Source of the DNA: an uncultured Oscillospiraceae bacterium
GTDB taxonomy: Bacteria > Bacillota > Clostridia > Oscillospirales > Ruminococcaceae
NCBI GenBank assembly: GCA_910587135.1
Contig: CAJULF010000045.1
Coordinates: forward strand, 1 to 21,699
Length of the DNA: 21,699 nt
Reading direction: 5' to 3'
Part shown: in pieces, positions 1 to 6,561 of the stretch
Layout of the letters: each line of letters opens with the position of its first letter
Numbering within the stretch: position 1 is the stretch's first letter
The notes under the pieces: generated by a model
Told to the model about the DNA's origin: nothing
The model's database searches: none
The model's input: only the letters and a program-made list of their open reading frames with translations
Translations under genes and position numbers: made by a program

Positions 1-1
1 T

Positions 2-47
2 CAGGCGCTTGAAGCGCCTGTGCAAACCACGCGTTTCACGCGTGGTT
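2..47. repeat. Two adjacent hairpins at the left window edge
   Basis: Two inverted repeats sit side by side just beyond the 3' end of the minus-strand DUF6348-like gene. The first (2-20) pairs CAGGCGC with GCGCCTG around a TTGAA loop. The second (25-47) pairs AACCACGCG with CGCGTGGTT around a TTTCA loop. Neither is followed by a clear T-run in the minus direction, so a simple Rho-independent terminator is not well supported. A hairpin with the same TTGAA loop lies at the right window edge (21674-21692). Such hairpins resemble IS200/IS605-type ends, but nothing here proves that. Confidence 0.45.
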
Positions 48-52
48 ATGAT

Positions 53-1213
53 TTACCTGAGTTTAAATTCTTCCGATGGCATGAAGCACAGCGCGGTGAG
101 CTTCGCGTCCTCCAGCCTGCCGCCGCCCTCAAGCAGCTTGTTCACTGAGCCGCAAATGGCGCTCGCTCCGATAAGTATCTTATACACCTCGTTGGTTTGG
201 TCGCCGTAAACTCCCTCGTCAAAAAGGGTAAAGACCGCGAGGTTTATGGGATAAAAATCGGATATCTGGTTCTTGTAGACACTTTTCTCAGCGCCGAGCG
301 ACACATACTCCGCATAAACGGCGGCGCTGAACGCGTTTTCCGCGCATATCTCGGGGATAAACATATAGCACTCCTCCGCGAGTACGGGGTCGTCTATCGC
401 CTGCTTTATGCTGTCGCTCGTCTTGTCGTATTCCTTGGTGGCGTTCGCCTCGATAAACTTGTCGACAGCGATCTTCACATAGCTTTTCAGCCTTTCTCTC
501 CCCGCCTCTCCCGAATAGGGATTCGGCAGCAGGGTATCGTTGTCCTGCCTTATAAAGAAAAACTGCTTGTGGGAAGCGAAATTTTTCACGTCCCAGTCCT
601 TGATATAGTCCGCGACAAGCTGGCTGAGCTCCTCGCTCTTGATGTCGTCGATACGGCATTCGCCCGTTATCTCACTTTTGGCTTTCGCCGCGTATATCTT
701 GACATAGCACATTTTCTGGTTACCCAGCCGCTTTACGATATGCTCCTTAAGGAGATCCCAGTAAGCGGAATGGTTCTCTGATATATCGCCCACATTCTCG
801 CCCATTCCGACGATGTTGCTTTTATAAACTTTCCAGCGGTGGGTATTCCCCGCAAAAGAGCTTTCCAGCGCTTCAAAGTCGGTGCGGTTCTGCATCTGCG
901 CAATGCCCTGCATAAACGAGAACAGGAAAGAGCCGCATGCCATACCTATCGCGGTGCGCGTGTCCCCGCCCATGCCTACGCAGCATTCATACAGCGTTTC
1001 GTCCCATTCGGGGTTTGTAAGGTAGAAATTCAGCAAAGCGCTGTTTTCTGTGACCTGCTCCGCCTGAGGGATTATCCTTATATTCCATTCGGGGCAGTAT
1101 ACGGTATCTCCGTCTATCTCCGCTTTTGCTTCAACGCCGTCGCGGATACTCTCTAACACAAGGCGCAGAGGGTCAAAAGGGTGGTGCTCCTCTTTTTTTC
1201 TGAATATACCCAT
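53..1213 (-). CDS. DUF6348-like protein of unknown function
   Basis: A 386-residue soluble protein with no signal peptide or membrane segment. It appears to match the uncharacterised DUF6348 family; I recognise segments such as the aromatic and glycine-rich stretch around residues 80-105 (GMGGDTRTAIGMACGSF) and the KRLGNQKMCYVKIYAAKAK stretch near the middle, but the name is from memory. No catalytic motif is evident. The N-terminus is charged (MGIFRKKEEHHPFDP). Its ATG overlaps the pduL stop as TAATG, so the two are translationally coupled and should be made from the promoter upstream of pduL. The function is unknown; the coupling to an acyl-phosphate enzyme is the only contextual hint, and it is weak. 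Confidence 0.8.
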   Translation of the reverse strand: MGIFRKKEEHHPFDPLRLVLESIRDGVEAKAEIDGDTVYCPEWNIRIIPQAEQVTENSALLNFYLTNPEWDETLYECCVGMGGDTRTAIGMACGSFLFSFMQGIAQMQNRTDFEALESSFAGNTHRWKVYKSNIVGMGENVGDISENHSAYWDLLKEHIVKRLGNQKMCYVKIYAAKAKSEITGECRIDDIKSEELSQLVADYIKDWDVKNFASHKQFFFIRQDNDTLLPNPYSGEAGRERLKSYVKIAVDKFIEANATKEYDKTSDSIKQAIDDPVLAEECYMFIPEICAENAFSAAVYAEYVSLGAEKSVYKNQISDFYPINLAVFTLFDEGVYGDQTNEVYKILIGASAICGSVNKLLEGGGRLEDAKLTALCFMPSEEFKLR

Positions 1214-1791
1214 TACAGCTCCTTTATTATCTCGCCCATAAGCCCGGGAGTCGCGCCTATCGCGTTGGATTCATCGGTGTCGATATGCATTGCGTCGGCG
1301 AATTTATCGCTTACTCTCACAACAACATCGCCCAGAACAGCGGTTCTGCCGTTGGTGACAGCCTTTACCCATACAACGTCCTTGTTTTTGATACCCAGCT
1401 TTTCGGCGGTTTCGGGGATCATGTGGATATGGCGCTTCGCTACGATAACGCCCTCCTTGATAGTGACCTCGCCTGCGGGACCGCGCAGGGTGCACCCGGG
1501 AGTTCCCGCAACGTCGCCGCTCTCGCGGATATCGATACCCAGTCCGATGGAGCGGGCGTCGGTAGCGGACAGCTCAACCTGATCCGCGCTGCGGCACGGA
1601 CCGAGTATGCTGACATTTGCAAGCTCTTTCTTCGGACCTACGACCGTTACCCTCTCCTCGCAGGCGTACTGCCCGGGCTGAGAAAGGTCCTTTTTCTTCG
1701 TCAGAGACGCACCCTTTCCGAAAAGTATCTCCAGCGTTTCCTGTGTAACATGAACATGACGCGCCGATGTTTCAATGAGTATTTCTGCCAT
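1213..1791 (-). CDS. pduL: Phosphate propanoyltransferase (PduL-type phosphotransacylase)
   Basis: PduL enzymes interconvert acyl-CoA and acyl-phosphate, using zinc, in the cytosol or inside microcompartments. The 192-residue product has the family's metal-binding histidine motifs: SARHVHV near residue 10, AKRHIHM in the second half and MHIDTDESNA near the C-terminus. This gives two PduL-type barrel halves of normal length. No N-terminal encapsulation peptide is present and no microcompartment shell gene is nearby, so a housekeeping phosphotransacetylase-like role is likely (inference). The start at 1791 has a GGAGG site 8 nt upstream. A longer frame reaching 1935 would start upstream of the promoter at 1862-1890 and is rejected. 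The stop overlaps the next start (TAATG). Confidence 0.9.
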   Translation of the reverse strand: MAEILIETSARHVHVTQETLEILFGKGASLTKKKDLSQPGQYACEERVTVVGPKKELANVSILGPCRSADQVELSATDARSIGLGIDIRESGDVAGTPGCTLRGPAGEVTIKEGVIVAKRHIHMIPETAEKLGIKNKDVVWVKAVTNGRTAVLGDVVVRVSDKFADAMHIDTDESNAIGATPGLMGEIIKEL

Positions 1792-1861
1792 TTCTTTTTC
1801 CTCCGTAAAATTATTTTGTCGGCTTGTAAGACATTTTGCCGCCTTAAGCCCTGTTGTTATA

Positions 1862-1890
1862 ATTATACATCTTTTCTCCGAAAAAATCAA
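1862..1890 (-). promoter_or_regulatory. Sigma-A promoter of pduL and the DUF6348-like gene
   Basis: On the minus strand TTGATT (1885-1890) and TATAAT (1862-1867) are separated by 17 bp. The predicted transcription start is about 1855, giving a ~65-nt leader with a good GGAGG site before pduL. Confidence 0.75.
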
Positions 1891-1946
1891 TACCCTATGG
1901 GAATATTTCACAAATAAAAAGAACGCAAAGAACATTGATTTGCCCG

Positions 1947-2540
1947 CTAACTCCGCATTATAATTTCCGAATCATAATACTGCTCTTGGAATTTAACCTG
2001 CTCCGCTATTTCCTCTATATTAAAGCATAGGTTTTCTGGGCACACCGCCCACTTTTCCTCTATGTCGTCAAACCTGTGTATGACCGCGATAATTTTACCC
2101 GTAAATTTTTCCACAGCTTTGTCAACGCCGAGAATATAAGCGTCCTGCTCTTCCCCGTCGGGCGCGATAATTCCCTCGATATATCCGTAATTCAGTGGAT
2201 AGTACATATCCTTGTGTTCGGGGTGATAGCTCCCGAGCGGTCTGTCCACAGTCACCGTTACGATTTTTCCGATAATTTTTTCGTATTCTTTAAGGGAGTT
2301 GCCGAATTGCTTCAGGTCCTTTTTCGTATCCTCTGAAAGATTATTGAACTCGGTATCCCGCACAGCGCCCTCCAACACATACAAATGTACAAGGCAGACG
2401 TTTGGGTATGCCGCTTTAAGCTTTATGAAAGCCCGCTTCGCGCCTGTTTCGATAAGAGCCTCACAGGAATCTATCCCGACGCTTTTCAGCTTGCGTGCCA
2501 TTTCATTGCCGATATTCATCATTGACATTAATTCAGCCAT
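1947..2540 (-). CDS. TfoX C-terminal domain fused to an inorganic pyrophosphatase-like domain
   Basis: This 197-residue protein appears to join two domains. Residues 5-80 match the TfoX C-terminal helix-hairpin-helix-type domain (NIGNEMARKLKSVGID, then LVHLYVLEGAVRDTEF). Residues 88-197 match the short family-I-like inorganic pyrophosphatases of Clostridia: VDRPLGSYHP, then YYPLNYGYIEG, then PDGEEQDAYILG with acidic D128 and D133, and HRFDDIEEKW. The pyrophosphatase part is shorter than the classical ~175-residue enzyme and lacks the usual N-terminal Lys/Glu substrate residues, so catalysis is uncertain. The start has GGAGG 8 nt upstream. It lies downstream of the Nudix gene on the same strand and ends 57 bp before the pduL promoter. 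Any link between the domains is unknown; the Nudix neighbour suggests nucleotide or pyrophosphate housekeeping (inference). Confidence 0.8.
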   Translation of the reverse strand: MAELMSMMNIGNEMARKLKSVGIDSCEALIETGAKRAFIKLKAAYPNVCLVHLYVLEGAVRDTEFNNLSEDTKKDLKQFGNSLKEYEKIIGKIVTVTVDRPLGSYHPEHKDMYYPLNYGYIEGIIAPDGEEQDAYILGVDKAVEKFTGKIIAVIHRFDDIEEKWAVCPENLCFNIEEIAEQVKFQEQYYDSEIIMRS

Positions 2541-2563
2541 GCTTTTCCTCCTTGTTTATGGGT

Positions 2564-2754
2564 TTATGGGTAATCCTTAGAGACACCGTATTTTAAATTG
2601 CAGTATGCCGTGACAGCCACATTGACAAATTGCTTCGGCAGCCCGTCCGCGACTGCCATTTTGCTGTTTATTGCGTTAAAACTTCCCCGCGCTTTTTCAT
2701 CGCATGGATAAAACAGTTTAAATCGTCGTTGTTTTTCATAACATTGCCGTTCAT
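2564..2754 (-). pseudogene. Possible small gene remnant between the Nudix and TfoX-PPase genes
   Basis: Two short minus-strand reading frames lie end to end in different frames. The first, 2668-2754, is 28 codons beginning MNGNVMKNNDDLNCFIHAMK. The second, 2564-2659, is 31 codons with residues such as GLPKQFVNVAVTAYCNLKYG. Neither has a convincing ribosome-binding site. Together they could be a degraded gene with a frameshift near 2660, but I recognise no family and the coding case is weak. Confidence 0.22.
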
Positions 2755-2788
2755 GTCAAAATTTTACGGTATCCATTCGTCTTGGAGC

Positions 2789-3274
2789 TTAGGCATAATA
2801 CTCCAATAACTTCTCGTCGATTTCCGCTATCGGCTCAATGCCCTTAACCTGACTGTACATCGCGAGCCTGACGATTTCCTCTTTGTCCTTTATTTGTCCG
2901 TATATATCCGAAACGCTCATATCATGAAGAGTTATCCCATACAAGCCGCCGTACTCCGTTCTTTCGTTCGGGGAAAAATAATCGGGCTTCATAAGAAATT
3001 CCATCGCACCCGGATAAACAGGCTCGATACCGCAAAGTCCAAGCTCCTCGCCGCACTCCCTGACAATGCAGTCACGCGCGGTTTCGCCGCTTTCAATACA
3101 GCCGCCGAAGATCTCATATCTTTCCCGCCACTTATTCCAGCCGAGAAGATAATCGCCATTGATTTTTACCACGGCAAGACAGTGCGTCAGCAGCGGATTT
3201 TCGGAAAGTTCCGCTTCATTGGTGCGCTCAAAGGAAATGAAAGCGTTCCCGTCGCTGTCCTCGCAAATATACAT
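2789..3274 (-). CDS. Nudix hydrolase
   Basis: A 161-residue Nudix-fold hydrolase that should cleave a nucleoside diphosphate linked to another moiety; the substrate cannot be read from sequence. The Nudix box is complete in the middle of the protein: GCIESGE, seven residues, then RE-C-GEELG, matching G-x5-E-x7-REUxEExGU with the metal-binding glutamates. The chosen start (MYICEDSDG) has GGAGG 6 nt upstream; an ATG seven codons further upstream would place that site inside the gene. The gene has its own consensus promoter at 3310-3338 and is divergent from the Fur-family regulator, with a copy of the structured repeat between them. Confidence 0.88.
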   Translation of the reverse strand: MYICEDSDGNAFISFERTNEAELSENPLLTHCLAVVKINGDYLLGWNKWRERYEIFGGCIESGETARDCIVRECGEELGLCGIEPVYPGAMEFLMKPDYFSPNERTEYGGLYGITLHDMSVSDIYGQIKDKEEIVRLAMYSQVKGIEPIAEIDEKLLEYYA

Positions 3275-3309
3275 TTTACGCCTCCATTCTCTCATACAGT
3301 TTTTAAATA

Positions 3310-3338
3310 ATTATAGCATAATACCGTTTTATTGTCAA
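3310..3338 (-). promoter_or_regulatory. Consensus sigma-A promoter of the Nudix gene
   Basis: On the minus strand TTGACA (3333-3338) and TATAAT (3310-3315) are separated by exactly 17 bp, a perfect consensus. The left direct repeat bordering repeat copy A begins 7 bp beyond the -35 hexamer, so the insertion lies at the very edge of this promoter. Confidence 0.85.
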
Positions 3339-3344
3339 CGGGGC

Positions 3345-3589
3345 GGCTTTTTGAAAAAAGTTCAAAGAGCTCAGCCTGTATATAAAGGTTGACCAAGAGC
3401 GGATTATTTAAAAAAATTTCAAAATTTCCGCACTCACGCGCCGTTCGCTTCGCTCACTCCGCGCGATTGCGGAAACCGGTCGGAATTTGCGAAGCAAATT
3501 CCGACACTTTTTGAAATTTCATGCGCCGACATTGCGTGGCTTATAAACTTTTTCTACAAGCTGGGCTTTTGAAAAAAGTTCAAAAAGCT
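3345..3589 (+). repeat. Structured repeat copy A with bordering palindromic direct repeats
   Basis: The element occupies 3372-3563 (192 bp). It begins CAGCCTGTATATAAAGG and ends CTTTTTCTACAAGCTG, so the ends are inverted (CAGCYTGTA). Inside is an inner inverted repeat, AAATTTCAAAA against TTTTTGAAATTT. This encloses stem 1 (TTTCCGCA against TGCGGAAA) and stem 2 (TCGGAATTTGC-GAA-GCAAATTCCGA, 3480-3504). The flanks 3345-3371 and 3564-3589 are near-identical direct repeats of a palindrome (GGCTTTT(T)GAA...TTCAAA(A/G)AGCT). The copy fills the gap between the divergent Nudix and Fur-family promoters. Confidence 0.85.
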
Positions 3590-3590
3590 A

Positions 3591-3619
3591 TTGCATTTTC
3601 AAAATAGATGTGTTATAAT
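3591..3619 (+). promoter_or_regulatory. Sigma-A promoter of the Fur-family/zinc operon
   Basis: TTGCAT (3591-3596) and TATAAT (3614-3619) are separated by 17 bp. The -35 hexamer starts 2 bp after the direct repeat bordering repeat copy A. The expected start point is about 3626, giving a short leader to the GGAGG site at 3650. Confidence 0.75.
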
Positions 3620-3646
3620 ATGAAATTGAAAATCAAAATCAAATTC
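3620..3646 (+). promoter_or_regulatory. Possible Fur/Zur-type operator
   Basis: Immediately after the -10 hexamer lies an A/T-rich stretch with repeated AAAATCA-type units and an imperfect dyad (GAAATTG ... CAAATTC). Its position over the start point and the AATC-type units fit autoregulation by a Fur-family repressor, but it does not match the textbook Bacillus Zur box. This is inference from position. Confidence 0.35.
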
Positions 3647-3664
3647 GTCGGAGGTGAGCTTTAA

Positions 3665-4075
3665 ATGGACAGAAACAATTACAACACTAAACAGCGCGAC
3701 GAGATAGTGGATTTTTTTAACAGACACCGCGGCACCTGCTTTACTGCAAAAGAACTGATAAAAAACGGCGGAATATCTGTGGGAGAAGCCACGGTTTACA
3801 GAACCCTCTCGCGGCTCACCGATCAGGGTATATTGAAGCGTTTTACGGACGGTAAAACGGGGGCTTCGTATCAGCTCAACGAGTCGGAGGAGTGCGCCAG
3901 TCATTTTCATCTGAAATGCGAAAAATGTCAGAAAATAATACACATGGACTGTGAATTTATGTCGGATATGAAGCGGCATATAGAGGGAAGTCACGATTTT
4001 TTCGTGGACATAGGAAAAACGGTTATCTACGGTCTGTGCGGCGACTGCGGCAGAGCCGAAAAGGAGGATAAATGA
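3665..4075 (+). CDS. zur: Fur-family metalloregulator, probably Zur
   Basis: A 136-residue Fur-family repressor, a DNA-binding dimer that uses metal as corepressor. The N-terminal winged helix covers residues 1-80 (TKQRDEIVDFF, then GEATVYRTLSRLTDQGILKR). The dimerisation and metal domain follows with CEKC and CGDC, the two Cys pairs of the structural zinc site, and the histidines of SHFHLKC and GSHDFF. It is the first gene of a zinc-uptake operon and its stop overlaps the znuA start (ATGA), so zinc sensing is the likely specificity; PerR or iron-Fur roles are less likely. The start has GGAGG 9 nt upstream. Confidence 0.9.
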   Translation: MDRNNYNTKQRDEIVDFFNRHRGTCFTAKELIKNGGISVGEATVYRTLSRLTDQGILKRFTDGKTGASYQLNESEECASHFHLKCEKCQKIIHMDCEFMSDMKRHIEGSHDFFVDIGKTVIYGLCGDCGRAEKEDK

Positions 4076-5007
4076 AAAGGTTGATAGCGTTGTTTGCGGC
4101 GCTGATAATGCTGTGCGGCTGCTCCGCCGACAAGGGTGAGAGCGCGCAACAGCCTAAGGAGAAGCTTTCGGTGGTCACTACGATATTCCCCGCCTACGAT
4201 TTCGCGCGGCAGGTGTTCGGAGATACAGCGGAGGTGACAATGCTGCTGAAGCCGGGAACGGAAAGTCACACCTATGACCCCACAGCGCGGGATATAGTAA
4301 AGATAAACGACTGCGACCTGTTCATTTACAACGGCGGCGAGTCGGACAACTGGGTAGAGGGCATACTTGAAGCGGCTGATGGCGTCAGAACCCTGCGCAT
4401 GATGGACGCGGTGGAAGCCGTTGAGGAGGAGCACACCGAGGGCATGGAGGAGGAAACTCACGAGCACGGAGATACAGGCGAAGCGGAATACGACGAGCAT
4501 ATCTGGACATCTCCGAAAAACGCCGCCGATATCGTGGAAAGCATAAGAATCGCCGCCGACGAGATTTCCCCCGAAAACAAGGAGCTTTACGACGCGGCGG
4601 CGCAGAAATATATAGGCGAAATAAACGCGCTGGATGAAGATTTCGCGGAGCTTCTCACCGGCGAGAGCCGTTATTTTATTTTCGGTGACAGATTTCCGCT
4701 GCTGTATTTTTTCAGGGAGTACGGGCTGAATTACTATGCGGCATTCCCGGGCTGCGGCAGCGAGACCGAGCCTTCCGCGCGAACGATAGGCTTTCTGCTG
4801 GGCAAGCTGGACGAGGACGCGGTTAGGACTGTCTTTTACATAGAGCTGTCCAACCGAAAGCTCGCCGATACTCTGGCGCAGGAAAAGGGCTTAAGCTCAA
4901 AGGAATTTCACACCTGCCACAACATCACCGCGGAGGACTTTGAGGCGGGAGAAACCTATGTTTCGCTGATGAGGCGGAATTATGAAATGCTGAAAGAGGT
5001 TTTGTAA
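4072..5007 (+). CDS. znuA: Zinc ABC transporter substrate-binding lipoprotein ZnuA
   Basis: A 311-residue cluster A-I metal-binding lipoprotein that should deliver Zn2+ (or Mn2+) to the ZnuBC transporter at the outer face of the membrane. Residues 1-17 are a lipoprotein signal with lipobox LCGC (Cys17). H66 (ESHTYDP) and H143 (DEHIW) are likely metal ligands. Residues 116-143 form an acidic, His-containing loop typical of zinc-specific members. The usual third-His region reads FGDRFP followed by YYAAFPGCGSETEPS, a pattern I associate with a clostridial ZnuA subgroup. It overlaps the regulator gene by 4 bp and has an AAGGAGG site. The transporter genes resume only after an ~850-bp interruption. 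Confidence 0.9.
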   Translation: MKRLIALFAALIMLCGCSADKGESAQQPKEKLSVVTTIFPAYDFARQVFGDTAEVTMLLKPGTESHTYDPTARDIVKINDCDLFIYNGGESDNWVEGILEAADGVRTLRMMDAVEAVEEEHTEGMEEETHEHGDTGEAEYDEHIWTSPKNAADIVESIRIAADEISPENKELYDAAAQKYIGEINALDEDFAELLTGESRYFIFGDRFPLLYFFREYGLNYYAAFPGCGSETEPSARTIGFLLGKLDEDAVRTVFYIELSNRKLADTLAQEKGLSSKEFHTCHNITAEDFEAGETYVSLMRRNYEMLKEVL

Positions 5008-5008
5008 T

Positions 5009-5118
5009 ATGTGAACTTTGTCCAAGCTGCCAAATATCGGCGCGGTGGTTGAGAAACAGCTTAACGAGGTTGGGATAACAACTGCGTAGCAGCGGATCGC
5101 CATACAAGCAGCTATAGA
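5009..5118 (+). pseudogene. TfoX C-terminal domain remnant
   Basis: From 5018 the sequence encodes LSKLPNIGAVVEKQLNEVGI followed by TTA and a TAG stop at 5087. This matches the start of the TfoX C-terminal domain. A likely original start at 5009 is followed by an out-of-frame TGA. After the TAG, RIAIQAAID resembles a later part of the same domain, so the middle is deleted. The remnant is non-functional. It differs in sequence from the intact TfoX fusion at 1947-2540. Confidence 0.7.
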
Positions 5119-5295
5119 CTGACAAATGAATTCTGGGGAACAGCGCATTTTCACCGCCCGCTGTCGTTTTACCTTAACGCCGCGGCAAAACTCGGCTTTA
5201 CCTTGAAAGAAATTTGCGAACCTGTTTCTTATGATGGTGTAACTAAAAATAATGAACTGCCTTTGTTTTTCTTTGCAGAATTTATAAAAAAGTAA
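5119..5295 (+). pseudogene. C-terminal remnant of a class I SAM-dependent methyltransferase
   Basis: An open stretch of 58 codons ends at a TAA and encodes FWGTAHFHRPLSFYLNAAAK then LGFTLKEICEP and LPLFFFAEFIKK. This is the usual C-terminus of a small-molecule SAM methyltransferase (HRPLSxYxNAxxxAGF, then a P-L-F-L-F-F-like strand). The SAM-binding N-terminal two-thirds is absent; the fragment directly follows the TfoX remnant, so at least one deletion joined them. Confidence 0.65.
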
Positions 5296-5304
5296 ACCGT
5301 CTCA

Positions 5305-5333
5305 TTGCATTTGTGATTATAATGCGCTATAAT
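5305..5333 (+). promoter_or_regulatory. Sigma-A promoter inside the zinc operon, before the MGMT-like gene
   Basis: TTGCAT (5305-5310) and TATAAT (5328-5333) are separated by 17 bp. The hexamers are identical to those of the zinc operon's first promoter. This promoter would drive the MGMT-like gene and, by read-through, znuC and znuB independently of the upstream operator. Confidence 0.75.
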
Positions 5334-5367
5334 AAACGCGTCAATTATAAATTCGGAGGTGTTGTTA

Positions 5368-5847
5368 ATGGCAAACGAAAACAAAAAGGACTTCAATGCA
5401 ATGCTGAAGGACAGCAAGGATATGCCGAAAATCGTTGAGATCACAGACGAAAAGAGTATTGAGAAGTATGGGGGCAGGAAAATGTATTTTGCTCCGCCGC
5501 GGGATTATGACGCGGCAATGCGGCGGGTACCAATGGGTATGGTCATAACGGTGGGGGAAATTCGGGAGCATTTCGCCGCGGAAAACAACGCGGATTTCAC
5601 CGATCCCATCACCGCGGGAATATTCTGTTCCATTGCGGCGTGGGCAAGCTTTCAGCGCGAGAATGACAAAACCCCTTATTGGAGAACGCTCAAAGCCAAC
5701 GGCGAGCTTAATCCCAAATATCCGGGCGGTGTTGAGGAGCAGAAAATGTTGCTTGAAGCGGAAGGTCACACGATAATCAAAAAGGGACGTACTAACATTC
5801 GTTATTACGTCAAGGAATATGAGAAATTTTTGTACAGATTGGACTAG
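5368..5847 (+). CDS. MGMT-family protein lacking the alkyl-acceptor cysteine
   Basis: A 159-residue protein of the O6-alkylguanine-DNA alkyltransferase (MGMT/ATL) superfamily, recognised by the DNA-binding domain (VPMGMVITVGEIREHFA, then ITAGIFCSIAAWASFQR). In true MGMT the active site is PCHRV. Here residues 103-107 read PYWRT, so the acceptor cysteine is replaced by tyrosine. That argues against suicide alkyl transfer and for an alkyltransferase-like or other DNA-binding role (inference). The start at 5368 has GGAGG 8 nt upstream; a GTG at 5359 would overlap that site. The stop is 6 nt before znuC, placing it within the zinc operon although nothing in the protein suggests zinc transport. 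Confidence 0.82.
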   Translation: MANENKKDFNAMLKDSKDMPKIVEITDEKSIEKYGGRKMYFAPPRDYDAAMRRVPMGMVITVGEIREHFAAENNADFTDPITAGIFCSIAAWASFQRENDKTPYWRTLKANGELNPKYPGGVEEQKMLLEAEGHTIIKKGRTNIRYYVKEYEKFLYRLD

Positions 5848-5853
5848 AGAAAA

Positions 5854-6561
5854 ATGGCGCTTATCAAAACCGAAAACTTAACTCTGTCATACGAGAATAT
5901 GACGGTGATAAAGGAGCTGTCCTTTGAGGCAAATGTGGGGGATTATCTCTGCATAGTCGGCGAGAACGGCTCGGGAAAAAGCACGCTGATAAAGGCGCTG
6001 CTGTCGCTGAAAAAGCCCGAAAGCGGCAGTATCAGCTTGGGCGACGGCTTAATGCAGCGTGAAATAGGCTACCTGCCGCAGCAGACGGGCGCGCAGCGGG
6101 ATTTCCCCGCCGGAGTGGGTGAAGTGGTGATATCAGGCTGCCTTAATTCAAGGGGAATAAAGCCGTTTTACTCGCGCCGCGAAAAGGAAATGGCGGCGGA
6201 AAATATGGAGCGGCTTGGCATAACTGCTCTTAAAAAGCGCAGCTATCGTGAGCTTTCGGGAGGTCAGCAGCAGCGTGTGCTGCTGGCAAGAGCGCTTTGC
6301 GCCACAAGAAAGCTGCTTTTGCTGGACGAGCCCGTGTCGGGGCTTGACCCTATGGTTACGGCTGAGCTTTACAGCCTTATCAATGGCATAAACAAAAGCG
6401 GCGTTACTGTCATTATGGTAACTCACGATATATCCGCCGCGCTTAAATACGCAAGCCATATTCTCTGCTTGAAATCGGACAGTTGGTTTTTCGGTACGAC
6501 CGACGAGTTTATTCAAAGCGACGTTTCTGATTTTGTGACGGGAGGATCGGGCAATGACTGA
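5854..6561 (+). CDS. znuC: Zinc ABC transporter ATP-binding protein ZnuC
   Basis: A 235-residue ABC ATPase that powers metal import with ZnuB. Motifs are complete: Walker A GENGSGKST (residues 36-44), Q-loop LPQQTG (74-79), signature LSGGQQQR (about 134-141), Walker B LLLLDEP (154-160) and switch histidine in VTHD. Its length is normal for metal-type ABC ATPases. The start lies 6 nt after the MGMT-like stop with only a weak purine-rich stretch upstream, so translation probably depends on coupling to that gene. It overlaps znuB by 8 bp. Confidence 0.93.
   Translation: MALIKTENLTLSYENMTVIKELSFEANVGDYLCIVGENGSGKSTLIKALLSLKKPESGSISLGDGLMQREIGYLPQQTGAQRDFPAGVGEVVISGCLNSRGIKPFYSRREKEMAAENMERLGITALKKRSYRELSGGQQQRVLLARALCATRKLLLLDEPVSGLDPMVTAELYSLINGINKSGVTVIMVTHDISAALKYASHILCLKSDSWFFGTTDEFIQSDVSDFVTGGSGND

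Noticed and set aside
1213..1935. A longer pduL start at 1935
   Set aside because: It would begin upstream of the promoter at 1862-1890 and adds an unrelated N-terminus; the start at 1791 has GGAGG.
3383..3415. TTGACC near the left end of the structured repeats as a promoter
   Set aside because: Only about 10 bp separate TTGACC from the next TATTTA, too short for a sigma-A promoter.
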